In this document: in pieces, positions 25,235 through 34,286 of the stretch | How positions within the stretch are numbered: the first letter of the stretch is position 1 | Layout: every line of letters starts with the position of its first letter | Source of the DNA: Streptomyces albicerus | Lineage (GTDB): Bacteria; Actinomycetota; Actinomycetes; Streptomycetales; Streptomycetaceae | Length of the DNA stretch: 64,000 nt | Reading direction: 5' to 3' | NCBI RefSeq assembly: GCF_008905045.1 | Contig: NZ_VWMY01000051.1 | Coordinates: forward strand, 1 to 64,000 | Made by a program: the position numbers and the translations under genes | The notes under the pieces: generated by a model | Databases searched by the model: none | Told to the model about the DNA's origin: nothing | The model's input: only the letters and a program-made list of their open reading frames with translations

Positions 25235-26370
25235 CGCCGGGACTCCGTTCCTACCGATGGCGCCAACACCTCGCCGAGGATCTTCACGATCCGCTCGCCG
25301 GCGAGGCCATCCCCATAGGGGTCATGGCGAGTGGCCATGCGCGCATAGTGCACGGGGTCCTCAAGTAGGGCGGCCACCGCTGCGGCGATGTCGTTCTGAT
25401 CGGTTCCGACAAGGTTGGATGTCCCAGCCCTGAGGGGCTCCTCGCGTTCCGTGCGACGGTTGACCACGAGAAGCGGTTTACCCAAGGCTGGTGCTTCCTC
25501 CTGGATGCCGCCCGAATCCGTCACTATCAAATACGAGTCAGCGAGCATATGCGTGAACGGGATATAACTGCATGGCGCCAGCACCTCGACGTTCCGGGGA
25601 CGGGTTCCGTTCAGGGTCTGCTGGATCATCTGGATGACCGGCGGAGACGGGTGACGCACCAATTGGAATTGCACGTCAGGGTAGAGAGTCGCCAGCTGCC
25701 GGACAGCGCCGAAGATGGATCTGATGCCATCGGGTATGCTCTCGCGCCGGTGCGTGGTGATCACAATTCGACGTTGCCCTTCGGGGGGCGCGACCGTTTG
25801 ACGTGGTTGCGAGAGGGCCCAATAGAGCGCGTCGATGCCGGTGTTCCCGGTGAGGAATATTTGGTCTGGTGCCACCCCCTCGCGTACGAGGTTGGCCGCG
25901 GCCATCTCGGTGGGGGCGAAGTGCAGATCCGCGATCGCGCCGACGATCCGCCGGTGGCCCTCTTCAGGCCAGGGAGCACTGTTGTCATAGGTCCGCAGTC
26001 CGGCTTCGACGTGAGCCACTCGCGTGGAGGAGTGAAAGGCAGCGAGGCCGGCGGCCATCGTGGTCGTGGTGTCGCCCTGAACCATGACAACGTCCGGGCG
26101 TAGCTGGTCACAGATGTCGGCGGCCCACTGAGCCACTTTCCATGCCACCTCAGCAGGCCGTTGGTTCTTTCGCATCACCGCCAACTGGTAGTCGGCGCTC
26201 ATCCCGAATGTCGTGAGGGCATCGGACAACAGCTCTGAATGCTGGCCGCTGGAGCACACGATCGTCTCGAAGGTCGAATCCAGGTCGCGTAGTGCCCGAA
26301 TGGGCGAATACATCTTGATGACCTCGGGCCGTGTGCCCACGAACGTGACCACGCGGATGCGCCTCGCCAT
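25231..26370 (-). CDS. wecB: UDP-N-acetylglucosamine 2-epimerase (non-hydrolysing)
   Basis: Makes UDP-ManNAc from UDP-GlcNAc for surface glycans; 379 aa, normal length. Family motifs: VVTFVGTRPEVIKMYSPIRAL at the N-terminus, VQGDTTTTMAAGLAAF, VAHVEAGLRTYDNSAPWPEEGHRRIVGAIADLHFAPTE, ITTHRRESIPDGI and VTDSGGIQEEAPALGKPLLVVNRRTEREE. The ATG at 26370 follows AGGAGAGG. Repeat copy B lies ~105 bp upstream in the orientation of this gene. It is in an operon with the toroid protein at 24107-25234. Confidence 0.95.
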   Translation of the reverse strand: MARRIRVVTFVGTRPEVIKMYSPIRALRDLDSTFETIVCSSGQHSELLSDALTTFGMSADYQLAVMRKNQRPAEVAWKVAQWAADICDQLRPDVVMVQGDTTTTMAAGLAAFHSSTRVAHVEAGLRTYDNSAPWPEEGHRRIVGAIADLHFAPTEMAAANLVREGVAPDQIFLTGNTGIDALYWALSQPRQTVAPPEGQRRIVITTHRRESIPDGIRSIFGAVRQLATLYPDVQFQLVRHPSPPVIQMIQQTLNGTRPRNVEVLAPCSYIPFTHMLADSYLIVTDSGGIQEEAPALGKPLLVVNRRTEREEPLRAGTSNLVGTDQNDIAAAVAALLEDPVHYARMATRHDPYGDGLAGERIVKILGEVLAPSVGTESRR

Positions 26371-26474
26371 GTGCCACCTCTCCTACGTCCGGCTCTAGCT
26401 AGAGATGTTGAGGATTTACACCGCTTTGTTCCGCATGCCTGAGGTGGTTCGTGCTTTCAGGCTCACGGTGTGGC

Positions 26475-26548
26475 CAGTCTGCGGTGGTGCCGGGGCAGGT
26501 TCATCGGTAACCGGACCCAATTTTTTCGCGGCGGGATACCCAGATACC
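26475..26548 (-). repeat. Dispersed polysaccharide-gene leader repeat, copy B (core only)
   Basis: Reverse complement of the 72-bp core of copies A and C, including GTATCTGGGTATCC, the A-tract-ATTGGGTCC block, CGGTTACCG and CACCACCGCAGACTG. It is oriented toward wecB (start 26370). Unlike A and C it does not run into the coding region, which isolates the core as the conserved part. Confidence 0.88.
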
Positions 26549-26639
26549 GCAGGTGGCCGTAACGACACTTCGAGTGTTCGCCGTCACAGGAGTCCTGGCT
26601 GGAGGCCGAGTTCGGATTTCGGATCATGAGGTTGCTGAT

Positions 26640-26990
26640 TGACCTGTGTGTCTGGGCAAGCGGGGCCCGATCCCAGACCTGCGGCGGCAGTTCAACGTGG
26701 TGATGTGGCGGTTCCGCACCGGCAGCCCGTGCCCACCACCGCGCCGCCGGGATGGCGGCCGATCTGGGCCGATCCCGGGGCGGGCTGACCAGCAAGGTCC
26801 ACCTGTGTGCCGACCGTCGCTGTCGCCCTGTCTTTCTTGATCACCACCGGACAGGCCGCTGACGGCCCCCGCTTCGCCACCGTCCTGAGTCCCATCAAGG
26901 TGCGTGCCGACCAGGCGGCCAACCGCAAGAAACGCGGCTCACACGGAAGCCGCCCCCTCCGCCACGATGCGGCCCGAGCGCTTGGATGGC
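26640..26990 (+). mobile_element. IS5/IS4-type transposase remnant
   Basis: Broken frames resemble an IS5-family DDE transposase of Streptomyces: MAADLGRSRGGLTSKVHLCADRRCRP (normally GRSRGGLTTKIHLAVDGRCRP), FLDHHRTGR and later DQAANRKKRGSHGSRP near the middle/C-terminal region. Multiple stops. It lies between repeat copy B and the LAL regulator's 3' end. Confidence 0.7.
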
Positions 26991-27030
26991 GCCTCGTAGG
27001 TGCATGCCGGCCAGGCCCTCTGCCCGCAGC

Positions 27031-29646
27031 TCACCGTGAGGGGTCGTCGTCAAGCGGGATGGCGGCCTCCTCGCGTGTGTGGACGCTGAGTTTCGCGAGC
27101 ACGGCGGCCACGTGATGTCCGGCGGTCTTGGGGGTGATGTAGAGCCGGGCGGCGATCTCCTTGTTGGTGAGTCTCTCGCCCAGCAGACGCTGGACCTCCC
27201 GCTCCCGCTTGGTCAGGCCGTACGGATTGGCGCACGTCGAGGCGCGCTTGCCATACGGGGTGCGCCGCACCCCGGCCGCCCGCAGGCATTCCCAGGCGCG
27301 GTCCGCAGCGGGTCGGGCCCCCAGGGAGCGGAAGGTCTCCAGGGCCTGCCGCAAAGCGGGCACGTCACCGCCGAGGCGGGCCAGCGCCGCGTCGTACGGG
27401 CAACCGAGCTCCTCCCACACTCGCACCGCCTCGCGCCAGCGCCCGGCCAGTTCCAGGGCGTACGGTTCCGCAGCCCGCGTATGCGTGGATTCGCCGCCCG
27501 GCAACCGGGACCAGCGCAGCATTCCGCCGACGAGCCAGGGGTCGCTGTCGATGGTGACCGCCTTCAGGCCGTGTTCGGCCTCCGCCACGGCGCGGCTGTC
27601 GTCCCCTTCGAGCCAGGCCGCCTCGGCACGGGCGGCCCACACCGGGCCCGCCAGGAAGAGATCCGCCTCTTGGCCGTACGAGAGTGCCTCGTCCAGCAGC
27701 GGCCACACTCCCGGGTCGCCTCGGCGGGCCCTGACCAGAGCTGACGTCACCAAGGGCAGCAGCCGGTGCAGCGGTTGGGGATTCCGGTCGAGCACGTCGC
27801 CCGCCTTCTGGGCGGCCCGTGCCCACTGGCCCCGGTGAAGCATGCCGAAGCCGGCCGCTCCGAGGGCCAGCACGAGGAACATCGGGAGTTCGTGTTCGCG
27901 GCAGTACGCGCATGTGCGGACGGTCAGTCGATCGAGGCACGGCAGATCGTGGTGGAGTGCCGCGGTCCAGCAGGCCACCGCTCCGACCTTGCAGGCGTCG
28001 TCCGCCATGCCGTCCTCGGCCATGGCCGAGTGCCAGGCGTCCTCGAAGTTCTGCCAGCCTTGCCCGCGGCAGGCCACATTCACCAGGGCCTCACAGACAC
28101 GCGAATGGGTCTTCAGCGCGGGTTCGCCCAGGCCCAGCCCCAGTTCGGCGGCCTTGCCCGCATAGTCGGCCGTCGCCGCGGGGTCGTAGCCGAGGCAGGC
28201 CAGTTGGGCGAGGTTGGCGTAGGCCCAGGCGAGTTCCCGGGTCGAGCCCTCGCCTTCCACAACGCGAACGGCGTCCAGGCCCGCTCGCCAGGCGTCTGTC
28301 GCCTGGATCGCTAGCCAGTGCATGTGGGAGAGCCGGCGCAGGTCCTCTGCCTCGCGGCGCCGGTCGCCCTGCTCATGGCGCAGCCGGACCGCTTCGTCCC
28401 AGGCGTCGATCGCCTCCAGAAGGCTCCCGGTCACGTAGCTCTCGTAAGCCTGGGCTTCGAGCAGTTCGACGCGCTGTGCGGGCGGTGCGGCGGCCGGGTT
28501 GCGCACGGCGCGCCCGTACAGCTCGGCGGCCTCCTGGTGTGAGCCGATCGCCGCGGCGAAGGCGGCTGCCCTCGGAGCGTACTCGGCTACTGCCGCTTCG
28601 TCGCCGGCCTGCTCGGCATGGAAGGCGAGTTGCGCGAGATCGACCGGGTCGACCGGGCCGGAGCGCAAGGCCGCCAGGACGCGGCCGTGCAACCTGGCGC
28701 GCCGATAGACCGGGAGCGACTCCCAAACGGCCCGGCGCGCCAACTCGTTGCGGAAGTACAGCACCGGACCGTCCGGGCGCAGCACACCCGATGCCAGGCA
28801 GTCCTCCAGCCCCGTGGCGGCGTCCGGTGATACAGCGGCGATCAACGGTTCTGTGGCGCGGGGCCCGATGACGGCCACCGTCTCCGTCACTTCCCGGGCG
28901 CGGCCGGGGAGCCGGGCTATGCGGCCCAGTACCGCTTCGCGCACAGTGGTGGGGACACCGGGGGTGCGGGCTGCCAGGACTTCCGTGACGTAGAACGGGT
29001 TTCCATGCGTGTTGCTGAACAGCTCGTAGGCGTCCACCGGGTGCCCGGCCGCGGCCGTCAAATCGGCGACCGCTCGGCGGCTCAGCGGCTCCAGTGTGCA
29101 GCGGTGGACCGAAGCGAAAGCGGCGAGGTCGCCCAGGACTACCGCCAGGGGGTGTGTGGGTCCAATCTCGTCGTCGCGATAGGTGGCCAGGAGCAGGAGG
29201 GGGATCCGGTCGATGCGCCGGGCCAGGTAGCGCACCAGGTCCAAGGTGGCCTGATCGGCCCAGTTCAGGTCCTCGATCACCAGCAGTGTCGGCTGCCCTC
29301 CGGGCTGGCCGCCGAGCGCGGTGAGCACTCCGCTGAAGATTCCGCACGGGTCCGAACGTCGACGCAAGCCCGCCTCCAGGGCCTGGGTCACCGGCGGGCC
29401 GAGCAGCGTGGTGATGTCCATCAAGGCGCCCAGGGGGCGCGGCGCGGAGAGCGGGTCGCAGGCCCCGAGCAGAACCCGGGCGCGCCCGGTACCGCCCGTC
29501 TCCTCAGCGAAGCGTCGCACGACCGCGGTTTTGCCGATACCTGCCTCACCGCGCAGCAGCACCAGCTGTCCGTGGCCGTGTTCAGCCTGTTCCAGGCAGT
29601 CTGAGAGCTCCTGCAGTACGGCGCCGCGTTCAAGAAGATCGGTCAC
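27031..29646 (-). CDS. LAL-type (large ATP-binding) LuxR family regulator
   Basis: 871 aa STAND-type activator. The N-terminal ATPase has Walker A GEAGIGKTAVV (~33-42) and Walker B TLLVIEDLNWAD (~125-136) with LLLLATYRDDE. The middle ~500 residues are TPR-like helical repeats. The C-terminal LuxR helix-turn-helix reads LTKREREVQRLLGERLTNKEIAARLYITPKTAGHHVAAVLAKLSVHTREEA (~815-865). A GTG start at 29646. It is divergent from the polysaccharide operon starting at 29925, and repeat copy C lies in that 278-bp space. That makes it a candidate regulator of the operon; this is inference. Confidence 0.93.
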   Translation of the reverse strand: MTDLLERGAVLQELSDCLEQAEHGHGQLVLLRGEAGIGKTAVVRRFAEETGGTGRARVLLGACDPLSAPRPLGALMDITTLLGPPVTQALEAGLRRRSDPCGIFSGVLTALGGQPGGQPTLLVIEDLNWADQATLDLVRYLARRIDRIPLLLLATYRDDEIGPTHPLAVVLGDLAAFASVHRCTLEPLSRRAVADLTAAAGHPVDAYELFSNTHGNPFYVTEVLAARTPGVPTTVREAVLGRIARLPGRAREVTETVAVIGPRATEPLIAAVSPDAATGLEDCLASGVLRPDGPVLYFRNELARRAVWESLPVYRRARLHGRVLAALRSGPVDPVDLAQLAFHAEQAGDEAAVAEYAPRAAAFAAAIGSHQEAAELYGRAVRNPAAAPPAQRVELLEAQAYESYVTGSLLEAIDAWDEAVRLRHEQGDRRREAEDLRRLSHMHWLAIQATDAWRAGLDAVRVVEGEGSTRELAWAYANLAQLACLGYDPAATADYAGKAAELGLGLGEPALKTHSRVCEALVNVACRGQGWQNFEDAWHSAMAEDGMADDACKVGAVACWTAALHHDLPCLDRLTVRTCAYCREHELPMFLVLALGAAGFGMLHRGQWARAAQKAGDVLDRNPQPLHRLLPLVTSALVRARRGDPGVWPLLDEALSYGQEADLFLAGPVWAARAEAAWLEGDDSRAVAEAEHGLKAVTIDSDPWLVGGMLRWSRLPGGESTHTRAAEPYALELAGRWREAVRVWEELGCPYDAALARLGGDVPALRQALETFRSLGARPAADRAWECLRAAGVRRTPYGKRASTCANPYGLTKREREVQRLLGERLTNKEIAARLYITPKTAGHHVAAVLAKLSVHTREEAAIPLDDDPSR

Positions 29647-29791
29647 GGCTGTCCCCAGTGTGGATGCGTCCCGTATCCGTACACCTTCAGTCTAAGGATC
29701 TTCGGGCGCGAGCGCCTTCACGCCCACTTCAGGCTCGAGGTCGTGGTCACCCAATGCGTCTCCGTGGGGCAGCTCAGCAGGCTCCGGTCCT

Positions 29792-30005
29792 GCACCGGCA
29801 GGCACGTCCCGGCGACCAGGCTCCGAGTAACAGCGTCGTCGCTCGGCGTATCTGGGTATCCCGCCGCGAAAGATTGGGTCGGGTTACCGATGAACCTGCC
29901 TCGGCACCACCGCAGACTGCTTGCATGCGCCCCGAAACCGACCAAACCAACCCAGAGGGGCCGTCCTTCCGCGCAACCGTGAACGGCGATGTCGCCGTCA
30001 CGACG
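29792..30005 (+). repeat. Dispersed polysaccharide-gene leader repeat, copy C
   Basis: Matches copy A over ~214 bp and copy B over the 72-bp core (29848-29919). As in copy A it extends across the ATG at 29925 into the first ~27 codons of the glycosyltransferase (MRPETDQTNPEGPS...). Confidence 0.88.
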
Positions 30006-31178
30006 GAAAGGGTCGCGGAGCCGGCTCGGAAACCGGCCCATGCCGCACCGTCCGGTCCGCAACGGAAGCCGGAGGACGTCCCTGGCCGTCTGGGCTCGAC
30101 CCCATCCGACCACCCCGAGATCCACCTGTTCGAACCATCGGGATACGCCGGGGTCTTCCAACATGCCTGCCGCCTCGGTCAGCTCCTCGGCCAGTCCGGC
30201 CGGCGCGTGGTGCTCCACACCGGGCACGAGCACGAGGAGGTGCGCATCGAGGGCGTCGACCTGTGCCCGTGCTCGTGGTGGCCGCGTCATCGTGATGTCG
30301 GCGCTCGCCGCTCCGGCGCCATCGCCCGCAGGTTCGTCAGCCGTACGCTGCCGCACCTTCACGCCGCGGTGCCACCGGGCGCGGTCCTTCACGTAGAGGG
30401 GATCGCCGCGGCGGGGGCACTGACACTTCTCGCACTGAGCGTTGCGCGGTTCAGGGATCGCCTGGTGATCTACTCACCGCACGACACGTTCTCGCGCCGA
30501 GGTCGTGTGGACGGCGCGTTGCTGCGGCTCGCCCTTCGAGTCCCGCACGCGATCATCGTCTACTCCGATGCGGACGTCGAGGTTCTTCGCCACCGTGGTC
30601 TCGAGGCGTACTGTTCTCCACTCGTCCAACTCGTGCCTGAGGCCTCGGACGATGAGCGGCTCAAGTGGCGCTACGAGTGGCGGGCCGGTTCGGACGTGTC
30701 CGTCGTCCTCTTCGCGGGATGCATCCGACCCGAGAAGCGGCTCGACGTGCTCATCGAGAGTGCTCGCCACTGGCCTGCGAATCGGCGCTTGGCTGTCGTG
30801 GGCGAAGACCGTGGTGGGTGGGCTCACTGCGCAGAACTCGCGGAGGCCTACGGCGTCGACGTCGCCGCACGAGTGGAGTTCCTCGAGCTCGCGGAGTTCG
30901 CGGCGGCGATCTCGGCGGCGGATCTCGTCGTCCTGCCCTATGACAAGGCGAGCCAGAGCGGTGTGCTCGCGGTTGCCCGTCAGCTGGGCACCCCGACCGC
31001 CGCAGCGAACGTGGGTGGCCTGCGGGAACTTGCCTCACAGACGTTCGAGGCGGGCGATCCGCACGATCTCAACCGTGCCATCGATGCGCAGCTGGCCTGC
31101 GCCGTGGCACCCGACCCCTCCCTCGACGAGAACCTGGCGATCACAGTGCACCTTCTCGCATACGGACAGTCGGCATGA
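29925..31178 (+). CDS. Glycosyltransferase, GT4-like
   Basis: 417 aa GT-B enzyme. A ~60-residue N-terminal leader, partly encoded by repeat copy C, precedes the fold, which starts at EIHLFEPSGYAGVFQHACRLGQLL. Acceptor-domain strands (RRVVLHTGHEHEEVRIEGVDL, DRLVIYSPHDTFSRRGRVDG) are followed by the nucleotide-sugar domain VVLFAGCIRPEKRLDVLIESARHW and FAAAISAADLVVLPYDKASQSGVLAVARQLGTPTAAANVGGLRELA. The usual E-x7-E motif is degenerate (SQSG in place of the first Glu region). The stop overlaps the next start as ATGA. Donor and acceptor unknown. Confidence 0.87.
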   Translation: MRPETDQTNPEGPSFRATVNGDVAVTTERVAEPARKPAHAAPSGPQRKPEDVPGRLGSTPSDHPEIHLFEPSGYAGVFQHACRLGQLLGQSGRRVVLHTGHEHEEVRIEGVDLCPCSWWPRHRDVGARRSGAIARRFVSRTLPHLHAAVPPGAVLHVEGIAAAGALTLLALSVARFRDRLVIYSPHDTFSRRGRVDGALLRLALRVPHAIIVYSDADVEVLRHRGLEAYCSPLVQLVPEASDDERLKWRYEWRAGSDVSVVLFAGCIRPEKRLDVLIESARHWPANRRLAVVGEDRGGWAHCAELAEAYGVDVAARVEFLELAEFAAAISAADLVVLPYDKASQSGVLAVARQLGTPTAAANVGGLRELASQTFEAGDPHDLNRAIDAQLACAVAPDPSLDENLAITVHLLAYGQSA

Positions 31179-31999
31179 CAAGGCTTGTGTCTCGACTCGT
31201 CCCCGGGTCCTTCACGGCAACGGATGCGGGCGCTGTCGCGAACCGCGGCGTTGCGCGCTGGTGGCCACTGGTGGTGCTCACCACGCTCGCCGCCCTCGCG
31301 GCGAGCCTGGTGGCCTTGGGTCCACGGGCCCCTTCCTACAGTGCGACCACGAGGATGCCGCTGACGCCGCTCTCGCAATCGGATGAGACGTTCCTCGGAA
31401 CCAGCCTCGTTCGTGATGCGGGCGATGCCACCCGTACCTCCTCCATGGCCGCGAAACTGCTGGACTCCCACCGCGTCGCGGTCGCGACCGCCCAGTCCCT
31501 CGGAGGCCGCTGGACGCCCGAATCAGTCCGCGCCGCTGTCGACGTCGCGCCGGTCGGCGAAACGAACATGATCGGGATCACCGCCCGAGCGGCCGACCCG
31601 GGTCAGGCGGTCCGCCTGGCGCAGACGTTCGCGGAGACGGCTCTCAAGGATCGGTGGCAGACGGTCTCCGCCGAACTGGACCGCCGAATCGCCTTCGCGG
31701 CCAGGAACACCGATGCCGATCCGAACACCGGAGAAGAGTCACGGAAGCTGCAACTGCTCAAATTCGTCCGCGAGACCGGCGCGGACCCCACCCTGGGAAT
31801 CGAGTCGACCAGTCCGCCGGTGCGCGTCAAGGAGATGCCCGCAGCCGTGACGATCGGCATGGCGGGAGTCGGTGGGATGTTCGTCGGCGTTCTCGCGGCC
31901 GTCGGGATCGAGCGATTCAGGCGCCGCGCGCAGAGCGACGACGTCGTGGTCGACGGACGCGAGCTCTCGGTGTCCTCACCGGAAGTCCTGAGGAGGTGA
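31175..31999 (+). CDS. Wzz-like polysaccharide co-polymerase, short form
   Basis: 274 aa membrane protein with one N-terminal span (WWPLVVLTTLAALAASLVAL), an extracytoplasmic coiled/helical segment with chain-length-determinant features (SSMAAKLLDSHRVAVATAQSLGG, VAPVGETNMIGITARAADPGQAVRLAQTFAETAL) and a second span near the end (AVTIGMAGVGGMFVGVLAAVGI) followed by a basic tail. There is no cytoplasmic kinase domain. Probably controls chain length for the Wzy polymerase downstream. Confidence 0.85.
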   Translation: MTRLVSRLVPGSFTATDAGAVANRGVARWWPLVVLTTLAALAASLVALGPRAPSYSATTRMPLTPLSQSDETFLGTSLVRDAGDATRTSSMAAKLLDSHRVAVATAQSLGGRWTPESVRAAVDVAPVGETNMIGITARAADPGQAVRLAQTFAETALKDRWQTVSAELDRRIAFAARNTDADPNTGEESRKLQLLKFVRETGADPTLGIESTSPPVRVKEMPAAVTIGMAGVGGMFVGVLAAVGIERFRRRAQSDDVVVDGRELSVSSPEVLRR

Positions 32000-32004
32000 A
32001 TCCG

Positions 32005-32832
32005 ATGTCGTTGCCTGCTCCTGGATCGCCGCCGCTCCGGCGGATCCCACGTCTCATGGGCATGCCCATCCATGCGGTGACGCTGGACGAGGCCGTCGAC
32101 CAGGTGTTCGACAGTTTGGCGGACGGCCGGGGCGGGACAGTGCTGACGCCGAACATCGAGATCTTGCGACAGTACCGGCGCTCGCCGGACCTGCGGCGGA
32201 TGTTCGAACACACCGAGCTCGTCGTCACCGACGGAATGCCACTGGTGGTCGCGCTGCGGATCCAGAGAACCCCGGTGCCCCGGCAGATCACGGGCACGGA
32301 CATGCTCTGGGCACTGGCCGCGGGAGCAGGCGCGCGTGGGCATTCGGTCCTGCTCGCAGGGGGGCGTCCCGGCGAGGCGCAGCAGGCCGCCGATCGTCTC
32401 ACGCAGGTGAACCCGGGGCTGCGCGCCGAAACCTACTCGTGCTACGTCCGGCCCGACACCATGGCCGCAGAACTGGCGGCCCTCTCGCGCACACTGATCG
32501 CCTCGTCGCCGGACATCGTGTTCCTCGGTCTGCCCTTCGCGAGCCAGACATCGGTCATGGCCGATCTGCGCCCCGCCCTGCCGGGCACATGGTTCGTGGG
32601 TGTGGGCTCGAGTTTCGATTTCATCAACGGCGCTCGCAGACGTCCCCCGGACATCGTGCAGCGGCTCTGCCTGGAGTGGGCCTGGCGGCTCACCAGGCAG
32701 CCCTGGCTCTGGCGCCGCTACCTGGTCCAGGGGGCTCCCCCCGCCGCTCGCCTGGCCGTCGACGCCCTGCGCACGCGGTGGCAGCGCGACGGGTCATCGC
32801 CGAGGTCAGCCGGCAGCCCGGCACGGCCGTGA
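32005..32832 (+). CDS. WecG/TagA/CpsF family glycosyltransferase (GT26)
   Basis: 275 aa. Adds the second sugar (often ManNAc or ManNAcA) onto a lipid-linked intermediate. Family motifs: GTVLTPNIEILRQYRRS, LVVTDGMPLVVALR (catalytic Asp), ITGTDMLWALA, SVLLAGGRPGEAQQAADRL, DIVFLGLPFASQ and WFVGVGSSFDFINGARRRPPDIVQRLCLEWAWRL. AGGAGG lies 8 nt before the ATG. A ManNAc-type donor would fit the nearby wecB, though that gene is 6 kb away. Confidence 0.93.
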   Translation: MSLPAPGSPPLRRIPRLMGMPIHAVTLDEAVDQVFDSLADGRGGTVLTPNIEILRQYRRSPDLRRMFEHTELVVTDGMPLVVALRIQRTPVPRQITGTDMLWALAAGAGARGHSVLLAGGRPGEAQQAADRLTQVNPGLRAETYSCYVRPDTMAAELAALSRTLIASSPDIVFLGLPFASQTSVMADLRPALPGTWFVGVGSSFDFINGARRRPPDIVQRLCLEWAWRLTRQPWLWRRYLVQGAPPAARLAVDALRTRWQRDGSSPRSAGSPARP

Positions 32833-34286
32833 AGGTCCGCACCAGGGTGGTCTCCAGGCCGCGCGACCTGACCGGACGCGGCCTGATCGCCTCTGCCTCG
32901 TGGATGACCGGAAGCCATCTGGTCGCCCAGGCCTTCGCCTACGGATCACTCATCTTCCTCGCACGACGCCTACCGCCCGCCAGCTTCGGGACCGTGGCGG
33001 TCGGAACGGCCGTCGTCTACATCGCGACCCTGCTGGTGGAACGCGGCACCTACGGCGCCATCATGGTGCATCCGCGTCTCACCCGGGCCTACCTCGTACG
33101 CACCTTCTGGCGCTGCTTTCTCATCGGCGCAGCACTCGCCGCAGCGATGGCGGCGTCCGCGGGGCCCCTGGTGGGTACCTTCGCGGGAGGCAGAGACGCG
33201 CCTGCCGTCGCGCTGCTCGCAGTCTGCCTGCCTCTGCACGCGATCTCCGTCACCCCCACGGCGCTGCTGCACAAGTCGATGCAGTTCCGGCGGCTCGCCG
33301 GGGCGACGGCCGCCGCCAACATCGCGTCCGCCGCGGTGGCCGTGGCCGCGGTCCTGGCCGGCGCGGGCGTCTGGTCGCTGGTGGCGCGCCAAGTGGTGTT
33401 GTTCGCTCTGCTGGCGGTGCTCACCACCGCGCTGTGTCTGCCCGGTCTCCGCCATCGGTCGGCGTTGCCGTACCCCTCCGGTGCCCACGAACACGATCGC
33501 ACCGGCGATCGGTGGTTCTTCCTGTTCGGCGCCACCATGATGCTGGCCGCCAACATCGACTACCTGATTGTCGGCCTCTCCAGTGACGCGAGTCTCGTGG
33601 GTCTCTACGCTCTGGCCTTCACGATCGCCATGGCACCCTCGACGCAATTCTCGGAGCAGGTCGGAAAGGTGCTCTTCGCCGCTGCCGCATCCAGCCCGGA
33701 GACCAGCGGGGAGCGGACGGTGCAGTCCGTACGCCTGATGTCGGCGCTCCTGCTGCCGATGCTGCCGGCCGGCATCCTGCTCGCACCGGTGGTGCTTCCG
33801 GCGGTCCTGGGGCCCCAATGGGTGGGGATGGTGGTCGCCTTCCAGGTGCTGTGGGTGGCCGGCATCGGTTACGCCATCGACAACTGCATAGGTGAGGCGC
33901 TCTCCGGGATCGGACACATCGCCTTCCGCGCGAAGGTCATGGCCGCCCGTTGTATCGCCACCGCGCTCGCCCTGTGGGTCCTCGTGTCGATCGACGGGAT
34001 CCGTGGGGCCGCACTCGCGCACCTCGTGGTTTTCGTGCCGTACGTGGCGGTGTACGCCACCGTCGGTGCACGGCTCGCCGGAACCACAGCCCGAGACCTC
34101 TGGCATGCTGTGCGCCCGATCGTGGCCGCGGTGGGGTGGCAGGTGACGGTGACCTTCTCCATGCTCTTCCCCCTGAGGGCCTCGGGGACGTCCGACAGCG
34201 TCGCCGTCTGCGCCGCGGTCGCTGCCGGGTTGGCGGCATGCGGGGTCTCTCTGCTGCGGCCCTTCGTCCGGAGGCGGTCACAGTGA
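32829..34286 (+). CDS. Wzx-like lipid-linked oligosaccharide flippase (MATE/PST family)
   Basis: 485 aa with 12-14 predicted membrane spans. It starts with a basic cytoplasmic segment then ASASWMTGSHLVAQAFAYGSLIFLARRLPPASFGTVAVGTAVVY, the classic polysaccharide-transport N-terminus, and has MLAANIDYLIVGLSSDASLVGLYALAFTIAMAP in the middle. The GTG start overlaps the upstream stop as GTGA. Predicted to move repeat units across the membrane for the following polymerase/ligase. Confidence 0.92.
   Translation: MKVRTRVVSRPRDLTGRGLIASASWMTGSHLVAQAFAYGSLIFLARRLPPASFGTVAVGTAVVYIATLLVERGTYGAIMVHPRLTRAYLVRTFWRCFLIGAALAAAMAASAGPLVGTFAGGRDAPAVALLAVCLPLHAISVTPTALLHKSMQFRRLAGATAAANIASAAVAVAAVLAGAGVWSLVARQVVLFALLAVLTTALCLPGLRHRSALPYPSGAHEHDRTGDRWFFLFGATMMLAANIDYLIVGLSSDASLVGLYALAFTIAMAPSTQFSEQVGKVLFAAAASSPETSGERTVQSVRLMSALLLPMLPAGILLAPVVLPAVLGPQWVGMVVAFQVLWVAGIGYAIDNCIGEALSGIGHIAFRAKVMAARCIATALALWVLVSIDGIRGAALAHLVVFVPYVAVYATVGARLAGTTARDLWHAVRPIVAAVGWQVTVTFSMLFPLRASGTSDSVAVCAAVAAGLAACGVSLLRPFVRRRSQ

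Noticed and set aside
29158..29646. Possibility that the LAL regulator starts further upstream
   Set aside because: No in-frame start with a ribosome site exists before the GTG at 29646, and the ATPase domain is already complete from there.
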